Assembly: GCA_002692725.1 (NCBI GenBank)
Contig: NZLU01000013.1
Location: forward strand, 1 to 55,861
Origin: Ponticaulis sp.
GTDB lineage: Bacteria > Pseudomonadota > Alphaproteobacteria > Caulobacterales > Hyphomonadaceae
Direction of reading: 5' to 3'
DNA: 55,861 nt
Shown here: piece after piece, positions 26,037-35,541 of the stretch
Position numbering within the stretch: the first letter of the stretch is position 1
Layout: every line of letters begins with the position of its first letter
Translations under genes and position numbers: made by a program
The notes under the pieces: generated by a model
What the model saw: only the letters and a program-made list of their open reading frames with translations
Databases searched by the model: none
Told to the model about the DNA's origin: nothing

Positions 26037-26687
26037 ATGCAATTTTCTCTCTTGATCCTATTGCTGGCAGGTAGTGCATCAGCCTTTGACGCGCCCGAAG
26101 ACACTCATAGTTATCTCAAATATCAAGGTGAAACCAATTGCCCGGCCGATCATCGACTGATGTCTGTGGGGTTTGCCCGTAACAATTTGCAGGAGGTCTG
26201 CAATCTGTTGTCGGATTGGGAGTTTGCTCGCTTGTCGGGCTACGCCTCCCTCGGAGGCCCGGGAAACAACTGTGTAGTGTATGAATCTGACCACCGGCAT
26301 CTCAATTCTTCGCTTTGCGTTGCATTGACTGAACACAGCCTGATCCGGGGCGCATTGATACAAGGCGGCTTTCGATCTCCTGACGAACTTACCCGCATGA
26401 CACAATCCGACTGGCGTGTGGCCTTGATTGACGAGTTGGCGAACCGAACACGCGATGATGCGCACCAATGGGATGAGCTCGACAATCAGGCATTAGCTGG
26501 TCTCGGCCTGCTTGTTTCCTATCTCCGCAACGGCGAGAGAGTCAGCGATACGGAGCTCTCTCAATACACTGCAACGGATATTCGACAATCGGTGATCGGT
26601 GAGCTTCAGGCGCAAACCGGAATTGACCTTTTGAGTCTTCAAAGCATGAGCAATATCGATCTCTATCATATAATCATGAGCGGCTGA
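26037..26687 (+). CDS. secreted hypothetical protein
   Basis: This 216-residue protein has a signal peptide (FSLLILLLAGSASAFDA). The mature half has cysteine pairs (ETNCPADHRLMSV, NLQEVCNLLSDWE, NNCVVYES, SSLCVALTE). A helical C-terminal repeat-like region (QSDWRVALIDELANRTRDD, ATDIRQSVIGELQAQTG) follows. No family is recognised. It stands between the two-component system and the TonB receptor and may be part of their regulon. Confidence 0.6.
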   Translation: MQFSLLILLLAGSASAFDAPEDTHSYLKYQGETNCPADHRLMSVGFARNNLQEVCNLLSDWEFARLSGYASLGGPGNNCVVYESDHRHLNSSLCVALTEHSLIRGALIQGGFRSPDELTRMTQSDWRVALIDELANRTRDDAHQWDELDNQALAGLGLLVSYLRNGERVSDTELSQYTATDIRQSVIGELQAQTGIDLLSLQSMSNIDLYHIIMSG

Positions 26688-26826
26688 TCAAATGGAATAT
26701 TTCATAAATTTCTGACCTTTGATTTCTGTTTTTTCGGGATTTCTTACTTTTTCTAATAAGGAGAGTACTGTATTCAGAGGAGCAAAACCCGCTGTTTTGG
26801 GGATGCCGGTTTAGCTGGGGTATACA

Positions 26827-29361
26827 GTGTTTCAAATATTAACACGTTCAGCCTTGCTGTGGAGCATCACAGCTGGTTTTTGTGCAGCAGCGGAACCGGT
26901 TGGGGAGACCGAGGAGTCTGCGAATGTGGATCCTCAGGTGGTCCTACCGACCATCTATGTGAAGGGTGAAAATTCCGATCAGAGCCTGCAGGATACTGTG
27001 TCCTCAGTTGCCGTGCACACTGGTCAGGATCTTGAAGATGCGGGTTTGGCACAATTATCGGACAGCTTCCGGTATACAGCCAATGTCAATCTCGGAAGCG
27101 CTGATGGCGAGTTTGTCATCCGCGGCATGCCCTCTGATGATCTTCTTGGTGCTTCAACGACGCCATTGGCACAAATTTACGTCGATGGCGCCACTCTTGG
27201 CGATAAGGCTGCCCGCATTGCGACCGACAGTATCTGGGATGTTGATCAGATCGAGATCCTGCGTGGTGCCCAGTCGACTTACCAGGGCCGAAATGCTTTG
27301 GCCGGCGCAGTCGTCATCACAACGATGGACCCTCAGTTTCAGTGGGACGCAAAAGGACGCGTGCGATACCTCACCTCAGAGTATGGGGACAATGTCTCAA
27401 GCTCTATCGCTTTCGGCGGCCCAATTCTGGACGATGTTCTGGCATTCCGGATATCGGCTGAACTCGTCGAGCGTGAGGGATATACGCGGAACGTTTTCAC
27501 TGGAAACTATGTCGATTTCAAAGATTCGCATATGGTTCGGGGCAAGCTGCTCTTTGAACCTGATCCGGATTTGTCTGTCCTGTTTTCTGTCGAACAAAAG
27601 CAGGTTGATTTCGGTGGCGGATTGACGGACAGGCGCACTGAGGATGGCACCGGATTTGTTCTTCCGTTTGATATCACGCCCGGAACAGAAGCTGAGCGTC
27701 TGAACTATTCGACCTCTCCCGATGATCATTCGCTAGAAAGCGCGAATTACGCGTTACAGGCCGATTGGGCGGTATCTGATCGGATTGGTGTCAAGTCGAC
27801 GACCTCTTACAGTTTTGCTGAAGACTTTGTCCGGCTGGACCATCGCCACGGGATCAATCCCGCCTATTATCCAAATGTCAGTTTTGTCATTCAGAACCCG
27901 TTTTCCATACCTTATGTTCCCGAAGGCCGTCTGACCTTCGACCCTTCCGCGACCCAGCGGGAGAAACAGGCAATTTTCACTCAGGAATTTCTTCTGGACC
28001 TCGACGTCAATGAACGTTTCAGAGGGCAGTTCGGCTTGTTTTATGCTAGCTCGAAAGAAGACGAATACAATTTTGACATGGACCGGGTAAACGGCTTACA
28101 AGGCACCGTTTACAATGGACTTTATCCGACAGTTGAAGCCGAAGTTCGCAATTATCTGGCTCCGCTCTCCGGAACGCCCGGATTTGATGAGTTGGTTGCG
28201 ACCTACACTGATGGAATTTCGTGGAACGCGGCTCTCAATTACCCTGAAACCGGCGGCTATTACGCGCTCACAAGCGAACCTCTGGATATCAAGAACAAGG
28301 CCATTTTTTTCGAGGGTGATTTTGACCTTACCTCGAAAATTCACCTGTCTGCCGGCGTCCGATATGACCATGAATTGCATACCACCGGCCTCACGGTCAG
28401 CGGTGAATCACTGGGCCTGCCCGATGCAAGCTCGCTGTATTACCTCCCCCAGCTTGCCGGTTTTGAACCCTTTATCGATCAGGCAGTGGTTTATTCAAAC
28501 GCCTATTTCGAAAATGCGCTACAGGAAGCGAGCACTAAAGCTGAACAGGAGTATGATGCCATACTGCCCTCAGCCTCGGTGACTTATGATCTGGACGAGG
28601 ATCAATCTTTGGGTTTCTTCGTCCGGCGCGGATATCGATCTGGCGGCTCTGACCTGAATATCCCACGGCAATTCGTGTCGCAATTTGATCCCGAATACAC
28701 CTGGACCTATGAGCTGGCCTATCGGTCACTCTGGTTGAATAATTCTCTGCGTGTGAATGCCAATCTGTTTTACACAGACTGGACAGACCAGCAGGTGATT
28801 ATCGGGCTTTCTGAGCTGCCTCAGGACGAATTGGGGTTCAATGTCGGAAGCTCAAATCTCTATGGCTTCGAACTCGAGTCGAACTGGCAGATGAACCGTT
28901 ACTGGGCGCTCGACACCAGTCTTGGATACACAAAAACAGAATTCGAACAATTCGACGTCGCTCTGGCGAACGCCGTCATCCGAGCTCAAAATCAACAACC
29001 TCCTGCAAACCTTGCCTCGGACTTGTCTTTCTTGTCTGGCCTTGAGTTTCAGTATGCGCCGAATTGGAACGGCTCGGCGCGCCTGAGCTATGTCTCCGAT
29101 AAAGGATGGTTCGGATTTCTGGGAATGACGTATGAAGGTTCCTCCTTCACGAACAACGGAAATTCCGTCTATCCTGGCTATCTCAACAATGATGAGCGCC
29201 TGCTGGTCGATCTGAACGCGGGTTATCGCTTCGACAACTGGAGCATCGCCCTGACAGGTCAGAACCTGACCGACGAGGAATATGTTCGGTCAGGAGGGTT
29301 CTATAGTGTTGAACTCGGAACGCCGCGCACGATCGGACTGCAGATCCAGGCCGCATTCTGA
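26827..29361 (+). CDS. TonB-dependent outer-membrane receptor
   Basis: This 844-residue protein starts at GTG. It has a signal peptide (ALLWSITAGFCAAAEP), a TonB-box-like VLPTIYVKGE, and a plug domain (GEFVIRGMPSDDLL, AQIYVDGATLG, QIEILRGAQSTYQGRNALAG). A large beta-barrel ends in GTPRTIGLQIQAAF with the terminal Phe signal. Its length fits the family. It imports a substrate using TonB energy; the substrate is not visible from sequence. The AT-rich 139 bases upstream contain the promoter region. It is convergent with the Entner-Doudoroff operon, so a carbohydrate-related substrate is possible but unproved. Confidence 0.9.
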   Translation: MFQILTRSALLWSITAGFCAAAEPVGETEESANVDPQVVLPTIYVKGENSDQSLQDTVSSVAVHTGQDLEDAGLAQLSDSFRYTANVNLGSADGEFVIRGMPSDDLLGASTTPLAQIYVDGATLGDKAARIATDSIWDVDQIEILRGAQSTYQGRNALAGAVVITTMDPQFQWDAKGRVRYLTSEYGDNVSSSIAFGGPILDDVLAFRISAELVEREGYTRNVFTGNYVDFKDSHMVRGKLLFEPDPDLSVLFSVEQKQVDFGGGLTDRRTEDGTGFVLPFDITPGTEAERLNYSTSPDDHSLESANYALQADWAVSDRIGVKSTTSYSFAEDFVRLDHRHGINPAYYPNVSFVIQNPFSIPYVPEGRLTFDPSATQREKQAIFTQEFLLDLDVNERFRGQFGLFYASSKEDEYNFDMDRVNGLQGTVYNGLYPTVEAEVRNYLAPLSGTPGFDELVATYTDGISWNAALNYPETGGYYALTSEPLDIKNKAIFFEGDFDLTSKIHLSAGVRYDHELHTTGLTVSGESLGLPDASSLYYLPQLAGFEPFIDQAVVYSNAYFENALQEASTKAEQEYDAILPSASVTYDLDEDQSLGFFVRRGYRSGGSDLNIPRQFVSQFDPEYTWTYELAYRSLWLNNSLRVNANLFYTDWTDQQVIIGLSELPQDELGFNVGSSNLYGFELESNWQMNRYWALDTSLGYTKTEFEQFDVALANAVIRAQNQQPPANLASDLSFLSGLEFQYAPNWNGSARLSYVSDKGWFGFLGMTYEGSSFTNNGNSVYPGYLNNDERLLVDLNAGYRFDNWSIALTGQNLTDEEYVRSGGFYSVELGTPRTIGLQIQAAF

Positions 29362-29436
29362 GGCTGACTTACGGATCCCAAACTTGACTGGCGTGTTTCA
29401 GATCCGCTGCGGTGGCCTTGTCGACCCAATCCCGAA

Positions 29437-30084
29437 TTAAGCCACTGATTCAAGTCTTTGGCGCGCATCCAGACAGAGCTTTGTGATGCCCGCCCAGTCT
29501 TTCTCTGCAATCAGAGCGTTTGGAACAATCCAGGAGCCACCAACAGCGATCACGTTCTCCAGCTCCAGATAGCCGGGCGCATTGGCTTGAGAAATTCCAC
29601 CTGTGGGAATGAACCGGATGTCCGGCATCGGACCAGCGATCGACTTCAGAAAGCCCGGTCCCCCTGCTGGCTCGGCCGGGAAGAATTTCTGAACCGTAAA
29701 GCCGTGATCGCGCATGATCATGGCCTCAGAGACACTCGCAACGCCCGGAAAGACGGGGCCGTCAAAAGCCTGCAATTCAGGAATAAGCGCAGGCGTCGCA
29801 CCTGGCGAGACCAGAAATCTCGCGCCAGCATTTTTCGCAGCCGTCACATCCTCAGGTCGCGTAATCGTCCCTGCACCAACCATGGCGTCGACACCGCTGC
29901 TGGCCATTTTTTCGATACAAGCAAGTGCTGATGACGTCCGGAGCGTGACCTCGAGAAAATCGACACCGCCCGCCATCAAAGCATCCGCGAGCGGTAGCGC
30001 GTGATCCACGTCACTGAGCGTGATCACCGGGACAATTTTACAGTCACGAACGCGGTTCAGTATTTCATGCGGAATAGCGGACAT
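29437..30084 (-). CDS. eda: 2-dehydro-3-deoxy-phosphogluconate aldolase
   Basis: This 215-residue protein has VPVITLSDVDHALPLADAL, the catalytic region FLEVTLRTSSAL, GAGTI and the Schiff-base lysine in VQKFFPAE. It ends with TGGIS and VGGSWIVP, typical of KDPG aldolase. It cleaves KDPG to pyruvate and glyceraldehyde 3-phosphate, the last Entner-Doudoroff step. Its ATG overlaps the glk stop by one base (TGATG). It is the last gene of the operon. The 75 bases to the convergent receptor show no strong terminator. Confidence 0.96.
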   Translation of the reverse strand: MSAIPHEILNRVRDCKIVPVITLSDVDHALPLADALMAGGVDFLEVTLRTSSALACIEKMASSGVDAMVGAGTITRPEDVTAAKNAGARFLVSPGATPALIPELQAFDGPVFPGVASVSEAMIMRDHGFTVQKFFPAEPAGGPGFLKSIAGPMPDIRFIPTGGISQANAPGYLELENVIAVGGSWIVPNALIAEKDWAGITKLCLDARQRLESVA

Positions 30085-31070
30085 CAGGACTGAGACTCCA
30101 TTTCAAGGGCAAGGGCGGCCGCTCCAATCAGCGGTGCCTCATCGTTTTTCAGTACACTAAGCGGCGTCTCCCCGAGATAAAAAGACATTAGACCGCGAGC
30201 ACGAAAGCGATCAATGGCTTCGGTGAGTCGAAGCCATTTGACCATTCTTTTCGCGACTCCGCCGGTCATGACCACCCCGGATGTCGCGCCGGTAATCATG
30301 GCGGCATCCCCCACAGCACCCATCAGGGCATTCGCGCGGAAGGTACAGACGTCCGTGCAGATGGCATCACCTTTGTCCGCACGGTCGAGAATGGATTGCG
30401 GGCTAAGATCTTCAGGACCTGCCCCATGCAGTTCGCAAATCGCTTCATAGACAGGACGTAACCAGCGCCCAGAGACGATCATCTCAACGGAGACAAAGCC
30501 ATGTGTGCGGCTAATAATGTCCCGAATAGCCATTTCGCGCTCATTTCTCGGCGCAAACGCCACATGCCCGCCTTCGCCCGTAATGACCTGCCAGCCCTTT
30601 CCTCTCGTTCGACGAAGCGTCGAGACTCCCATCCCGGTTCCGGGGCCGGTGACCAGAACGGTCTGGTCTGACCCTTGCTCACACTGGCCTCGGCCCTCAA
30701 TCACCGTCTCGAAGCTCGATTGTGGAATTTCCGGTATACCGCGGGCCATGGCCGCAAAATCATTGACCACCGACGTTGCAGACATTTTGAACTTGCTGCG
30801 GAGAAGGTCGGGGTTTACCTGCGGCCAGTCCCGATTTGTCAGTTTTATCGATCCGCTGGATGAAATCGGACCAGCAAGCGCAAAAAGAGCTCTGTCTGGC
30901 AACCCGCCCTGCTCATCAGCATATCGCGCAATGGCATCGTCAAGGCTGACGATCGCCGGGTCAGTATAGATCTGAACGTCCTGAAGGGCGATACTTCCGA
31001 TCGAGCCGGTCGCCTTTGCGAGCCGAACATTCGTCCCGCCAACATCACCCACCAATACCGTCGCGCTCAT
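30084..31070 (-). CDS. glk: glucokinase
   Basis: This 328-residue protein has the ATP-binding start LVGDVGGTNVRLA. Substrate-binding LTNRDWPQ, VNDFAAMARG, TGPGTGMGVS and EGGHVAFAP follow, and a MTGGVAKRM phosphate motif lies near the C-terminus. This is the bacterial Glk (COG0837) type. It phosphorylates glucose feeding zwf. It overlaps edd by four bases. An intracellular glucose source is implied because no PTS genes are nearby. Confidence 0.95.
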   Translation of the reverse strand: MSATVLVGDVGGTNVRLAKATGSIGSIALQDVQIYTDPAIVSLDDAIARYADEQGGLPDRALFALAGPISSSGSIKLTNRDWPQVNPDLLRSKFKMSATSVVNDFAAMARGIPEIPQSSFETVIEGRGQCEQGSDQTVLVTGPGTGMGVSTLRRTRGKGWQVITGEGGHVAFAPRNEREMAIRDIISRTHGFVSVEMIVSGRWLRPVYEAICELHGAGPEDLSPQSILDRADKGDAICTDVCTFRANALMGAVGDAAMITGATSGVVMTGGVAKRMVKWLRLTEAIDRFRARGLMSFYLGETPLSVLKNDEAPLIGAAALALEMESQS

Positions 31071-32902
31071 GTCGACGCCATGCCTGGAAAGCTGAAAAAG
31101 CTGGCGCCCGAAGACGCGTCACCAGCTTGCGTTCGCATCACACCAAAGAGCTCACGCCCCAGACCGACATCGCTTCGATTTGGTCGAAACACGTCTGGCT
31201 CGCGCGTCGCAAATTCAGCCTCATCACCCACGAAGGACAATTGGCCTGTTTTACAATCGAGTTTGACAACATCGCCATCGCGCAATGTCGCAATCGGCCC
31301 TCCGCGTGCCCCTTCCGGTGACAGATGAATGGCATTGGGAATTTTTCCGCTGGCGCCGGACATCCGTCCATCGGTGACAAGAGCGACTTTATACCCTTCA
31401 TCCTGAAGCGATCCTAGAATGGGCGTCAGACCGTGGAGCTCTGGCATACCATTGGCTGCTGGTCCCTGAAAACGCACGACAATTATCACATCGCGGTTCA
31501 ATTCACCTGACTTGTAAGCTGCCGTGACCTGCGCCTGTGTGTCGAAAACACGGGCCGGTGCTTCAACATACTGGTGCTCTTCCTTGATGGCAGAAATCTT
31601 GGTGACCCCCTCCCCCAGATTGCCTGTAAGCAATTTGAGGCCACCTTCCGGGTCGAACGGATCGGACACCGGGCGCAAGATGTCAAGGTCACCACTTTCA
31701 GAAGGTGGCTCTCGCCAGTTGAGCTCGCCATTCTCAGACAGAACCGGCTCCATCATCTGGTCTTTTAGCGTCCCAGAGATGGTCCTCGCATCTGCGTGCA
31801 CCAGCCCCCCCTGAATCAATTCCCGGATCAGAAATCCCATACCGCCAGCCGCATGGAAATGGTTCACATCGGCGGCAGAGTTGGGATAAATTTTGCAAAG
31901 CAATGGTGTGACTGCGGACAGATCCGCCATATCCTCAGGTGTCAGCTTGATGCCGGCTGAGGCCGCGAAACTGACCAGATGCAACACAAGATTTGTCGAG
32001 CCACCGGTTGCCATAAGACCGACCACGGCGTTGACGACGGATCGTTCATCAATCATCTCGCCGACCGGCAGATAATCCCCTGCAATGGACAGCGCAGCGG
32101 CCTTTCGCGTTGCTTCAGACGTCAGTGCGGCGCGGAGGTCATCCCCTGGCTGCACAAAAGCAGATCCGGGCAGATGAAGGCCCACCATCTCCATGACCAT
32201 TTGGTTCGAATTGGCTGTCCCATAGAATGTGCAGGTTCCAGGCGAGTGATAACTTGCCGCTTCCGCTTCCAGAAGCTTGTCCCGCCCAACGACACCGCGC
32301 GCAAATTCCTGCCGGATACGCGCTTTCTCCGGATTGGGAAGTCCAGACGGCATTGGCCCGGCAGGCACGAACACCGCTGGCAGCCAACCAAACCGCATTG
32401 CCGCGACCAGCAGACCCGGAACAATCTTGTCACACACACCAAGATACATCGCCGCATCAAAAGTATTGTGACTGAGCGCAATTCCAGCCGCCATGGCGAT
32501 CACGTCCCGGGAGAAAAGAGAAAGCTCCATTCCGTCCTGGCCTTGTGTGACGCCATCGCACATGGCTGGCACACCACCCGCAACCTGAGCTGTTGCCCCG
32601 GCTTCACGCGCGGCGTTCCGGATGATTTCCGGATAGATCTCATAAGGCTGGTGCGCAGACAGCATATCATTATAGGCCGTGACGATACCGATATTAGGCC
32701 AGCTTCCGCCCAGAAGCTGAACCTTGTCCATCACGGCGCACCCGGCACTCGCATGCGCCTGATTGCCTTCCGTCAGGCGGGTTCTCGCAAACCCATCGGG
32801 TTTGTATGACCGAATGAGATCCAGATACTCCTGACGGCTTTCAACAGAGCGGTCACGAATACGTTCGGTTATGCGGCGAATTTCGGGGTGCAAGTCTGTC
32901 AT
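31067..32902 (-). CDS. edd: 6-phosphogluconate dehydratase
   Basis: This 611-residue protein of normal length belongs to the IlvD/Edd family. It has GIVTAYNDMLSAHQPYE, the Fe-S cluster region with MCDGVTQGQDGME and GVCDKIVPG, MATGGSTNLVLHL and VTDGRMSGASGKIPNA. It turns 6-phosphogluconate into KDPG. Its ends overlap pgl and glk by four bases each, so the pathway is translationally coupled in order. Confidence 0.96.
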   Translation of the reverse strand: MTDLHPEIRRITERIRDRSVESRQEYLDLIRSYKPDGFARTRLTEGNQAHASAGCAVMDKVQLLGGSWPNIGIVTAYNDMLSAHQPYEIYPEIIRNAAREAGATAQVAGGVPAMCDGVTQGQDGMELSLFSRDVIAMAAGIALSHNTFDAAMYLGVCDKIVPGLLVAAMRFGWLPAVFVPAGPMPSGLPNPEKARIRQEFARGVVGRDKLLEAEAASYHSPGTCTFYGTANSNQMVMEMVGLHLPGSAFVQPGDDLRAALTSEATRKAAALSIAGDYLPVGEMIDERSVVNAVVGLMATGGSTNLVLHLVSFAASAGIKLTPEDMADLSAVTPLLCKIYPNSAADVNHFHAAGGMGFLIRELIQGGLVHADARTISGTLKDQMMEPVLSENGELNWREPPSESGDLDILRPVSDPFDPEGGLKLLTGNLGEGVTKISAIKEEHQYVEAPARVFDTQAQVTAAYKSGELNRDVIIVVRFQGPAANGMPELHGLTPILGSLQDEGYKVALVTDGRMSGASGKIPNAIHLSPEGARGGPIATLRDGDVVKLDCKTGQLSFVGDEAEFATREPDVFRPNRSDVGLGRELFGVMRTQAGDASSGASFFSFPGMAST

Positions 32903-33597
32903 GGTGCCCAGATGCTCCGGATGTCATTTTTTCGTACTTTATAGGCCTGGTGAATTGGGAGACCTGCCTCTGCGTTCTGCCAGACCTCGCGCTTCTCTTC
33001 GCCGGTTATGAGCAAAATCACCTGTTTTGCATTTTTGATGACCGGCAATGTCACAGTGGCACGCAAGGGATAGTCACCGGCAACCGGACTGCCCGATGCA
33101 TCGATCGCAACCACCGGCTGGGTCGTCGATTCTGAGAGGGCGCCGTCCAGACCTTTTGCCCGCGGGAACCAGCTGGCCGTGTGCCCATCCGGCCCCATTC
33201 CCAGCACAACGACATCGGCCTGCATAAAGATCTCATAGGCTGCCGAAACCTCATTCATACTGCCCTGAGGCAAAGCCTCCGGCGATTTCATCGGAACAAA
33301 ATTTGCTTCGGATGCGCCAGCGGCAAGCAGATTTTCGCGAATGAGCTTCTCATTGGATGCTGGGTGATCTGGCGGCACCCATCTGTCGTCGACAAGTCCG
33401 ATCGTCACAGACGACCAATCAATATCTCGCGCTGCAAGCGCCCGATAAGCAGGTGCAGGTGTAGAGCCGCCTGACAGCAGAATCCTGGCTTCAGGCTTCG
33501 CCAACAGAACGTTTTGAATGCCCTGCTCAATGGCCTCCGCCAACACCATCAACGCCTCATCCCTGGATGCGTACACTTCCAATTCTGGCATATTCAT
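32899..33597 (-). CDS. pgl: 6-phosphogluconolactonase (DevB/SOL type)
   Basis: This 232-residue protein has the family motifs LLSGGSTPAPAYRAL, DDRWVPPDHPASNE and LGMGPDGHTASWFP. It hydrolyses 6-phosphogluconolactone to 6-phosphogluconate, between zwf and edd, and lies between them with four-base overlaps. Confidence 0.94.
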   Translation of the reverse strand: MNMPELEVYASRDEALMVLAEAIEQGIQNVLLAKPEARILLSGGSTPAPAYRALAARDIDWSSVTIGLVDDRWVPPDHPASNEKLIRENLLAAGASEANFVPMKSPEALPQGSMNEVSAAYEIFMQADVVVLGMGPDGHTASWFPRAKGLDGALSESTTQPVVAIDASGSPVAGDYPLRATVTLPVIKNAKQVILLITGEEKREVWQNAEAGLPIHQAYKVRKNDIRSIWAP

Positions 33598-35066
33598 GAT
33601 GTCACCGGTTTGTGCCAGACCCGGCCATCACGATCGAGCATCATCGCCGCTGAGAGCGGACCATCTGTGCCGGCCGAATAGCGTTCGGGTTTGGAATCCA
33701 GCGCTTGCCAGGCTTCAATGATTCCATCCACCCATCTCCAGGCCGCCTCAACCTCATCGCGCCGCATGAACAGCGCAAGATTGCCGCGCGCCACTTCCAT
33801 CAAAAGCCGTTCATAAGCATCAGGATACCGGACCGTAAAATTGTCCGCATAAGACAGGTTCAACGGCAGGGATTTGATCTGCAGCCCGCCCGGCCCCGGT
33901 TCTTTGATGTGCAAAAACAGCCGCACCCCCTCATCCGGTTGCAGTTTGATCACGAGGCGGTTCGGTTCATTCCGAGGCGTTGTGAAGATCGAGTGCGCCA
34001 CCGGCTTGAACTGGATCATCACCTCTGAACTGCGACGGCTCATCCGCTTACCCGTTCGCAAATACAATGGTACGCCAGCCCAGCGCCAGTTTTCGATCTC
34101 TGCCTTCAGCGCGACAAAAGTCTCAGTATTCGAATCGTCGGCACCAAGTTCATCGGTATAGCCGCGAACCATTTTACCGCCGACAACCCCCTCTTCATAT
34201 TGCCCCCGAACAGTGTTCCGGTTCGCTGATGTGTGATCGACCGGCTTTAACGCACGCAAAACCTTGATTTTTTCCGTCCTGATGTCGTCTGCATCCATCG
34301 AGTTCGGCGGCTCCATAGCAATCAGGCAAAGGAGCTGGAGCAAATGGTTCTGCACCATATCGCGTAGCGCGCCCGACCCATCATAATAGCCCGCACGCCC
34401 TTCCAAACCGAGATTCTCTGAAACAGTGATCTGAATGTGATCGATGTGATTGCGAGACCAGAGCGGCTCAAACAAGGAGTTGGAGAACCTCAATACCATC
34501 AGGTTCTGGACAGCCTCTTTTCCAAGATAGTGATCAATCCGGTAAATCTGATCTTCGTTGAAGATCGCGCAAACGCCGTCATTGATTTCCTGCGCAGATG
34601 ACAAATCATGACCAATCGGTTTTTCCAGGACGACCCGGCAATTTTCATTCACCATGCCTGCGGCTTCCAGCCCGCCACAGGTTTTGACATAAAGCGATGG
34701 AGACGTTGCCAGATAATAGATGACGGTGTGGTCGGACTTCCCAACTTTGTCGGCCAGGTTATTCCACTCTTCAGGCGGCGCTGCGATGTCTAGCGGAGCG
34801 TAACTCAGCATCTCGGAAAAGTAGCTCCATGCGTCATCTGTCCAGAGATCGTCTGATGTGGACGCCCGACAGGCCTCGCGAGCCATTTCGACAAAATCTT
34901 CATCGCTCATCTCCGAGCGAGCTGTGGCGATAATCCGGGTATCGCCTCGAATCTGATCGTCCAGATACCGATGAAAGAGGGCGGGCAATAATTTGCGCCG
35001 GGACAGATCTCCAGTCCCCCCAAAAATGACCAGATTGAAAGGCTCAACGGGTACAAATTTTGCCAT
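33594..35066 (-). CDS. zwf: glucose-6-phosphate 1-dehydrogenase
   Basis: This 490-residue protein of normal length has the Rossmann start VIFGGTGDLSRRKLLPAL, the coenzyme/substrate region EKPIGHD, the catalytic RIDHYLGKEAVQN and PLYLRTGKRM. It oxidises glucose 6-phosphate with NAD(P)+ and is the first gene of the operon. The upstream bases 35067-35297 should hold the promoter, but no clear consensus was seen. Confidence 0.96.
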   Translation of the reverse strand: MAKFVPVEPFNLVIFGGTGDLSRRKLLPALFHRYLDDQIRGDTRIIATARSEMSDEDFVEMAREACRASTSDDLWTDDAWSYFSEMLSYAPLDIAAPPEEWNNLADKVGKSDHTVIYYLATSPSLYVKTCGGLEAAGMVNENCRVVLEKPIGHDLSSAQEINDGVCAIFNEDQIYRIDHYLGKEAVQNLMVLRFSNSLFEPLWSRNHIDHIQITVSENLGLEGRAGYYDGSGALRDMVQNHLLQLLCLIAMEPPNSMDADDIRTEKIKVLRALKPVDHTSANRNTVRGQYEEGVVGGKMVRGYTDELGADDSNTETFVALKAEIENWRWAGVPLYLRTGKRMSRRSSEVMIQFKPVAHSIFTTPRNEPNRLVIKLQPDEGVRLFLHIKEPGPGGLQIKSLPLNLSYADNFTVRYPDAYERLLMEVARGNLALFMRRDEVEAAWRWVDGIIEAWQALDSKPERYSAGTDGPLSAAMMLDRDGRVWHKPVTS

Positions 35067-35297
35067 GAAAACTCACTGCGTCCCCAGAAAATAAACCTGT
35101 CGCCAGCCAAAGCTAACAACGCGGTTCAAGCTGTCGATGATGTCGGCTTCGTCACCATTACTAGCGAACTAAGGACATCGTTTGTTCCCAAAATCAAATA
35201 ACCAGATTTCACAGCAGCATAAAAGATAAGTATGGGACTTCTTCGCATGAAATGTCCTAATAATAGCGCAAGTTTAAACCATCAGGGCCTGCCAATC

Positions 35298-35540
35298 ATG
35301 CAAGAGAGTCAACCTCAAAGCGCCCGACCGCACATTTCTGTCGGTCTTGTCGGTTTCGGATTATCAGGCAGGTGGTTCCACTCCCCATTATTGAAGGCCA
35401 GCGGCTGATCTGGACGGCTTTGCGCAACTCGAAGCCGATTTCTGTCAGCAATTCAAAGCCTATCTACGCTTTGCTACACGTTTCATAAAGGAAAAACTGA
35501 CGCATTGGAGATCCTGAGGCGGATTCCGGAAGCGATCTAA
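35298..35540 (+). pseudogene. remnant of a Gfo/Idh/MocA-family oxidoreductase
   Basis: From ATG 35298 the reading is an NAD-binding start (HISVGLVGFGLSGRWFHSPL), which stops at TGA 35406. After a missing middle part and frame changes, 35502-35540 reads KTDALEILRRIPEAI then stop, like the end of such an enzyme. About 80 of the expected 350 residues survive. It is convergent with and abuts the end of tadC (35542). Confidence 0.65.
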
Positions 35541-35541
35541 G

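Noticed and set aside
31979..32809. 276-codon plus-strand frame opposite edd
   Set aside because: Shadow of edd; it has no ribosome site or domain.
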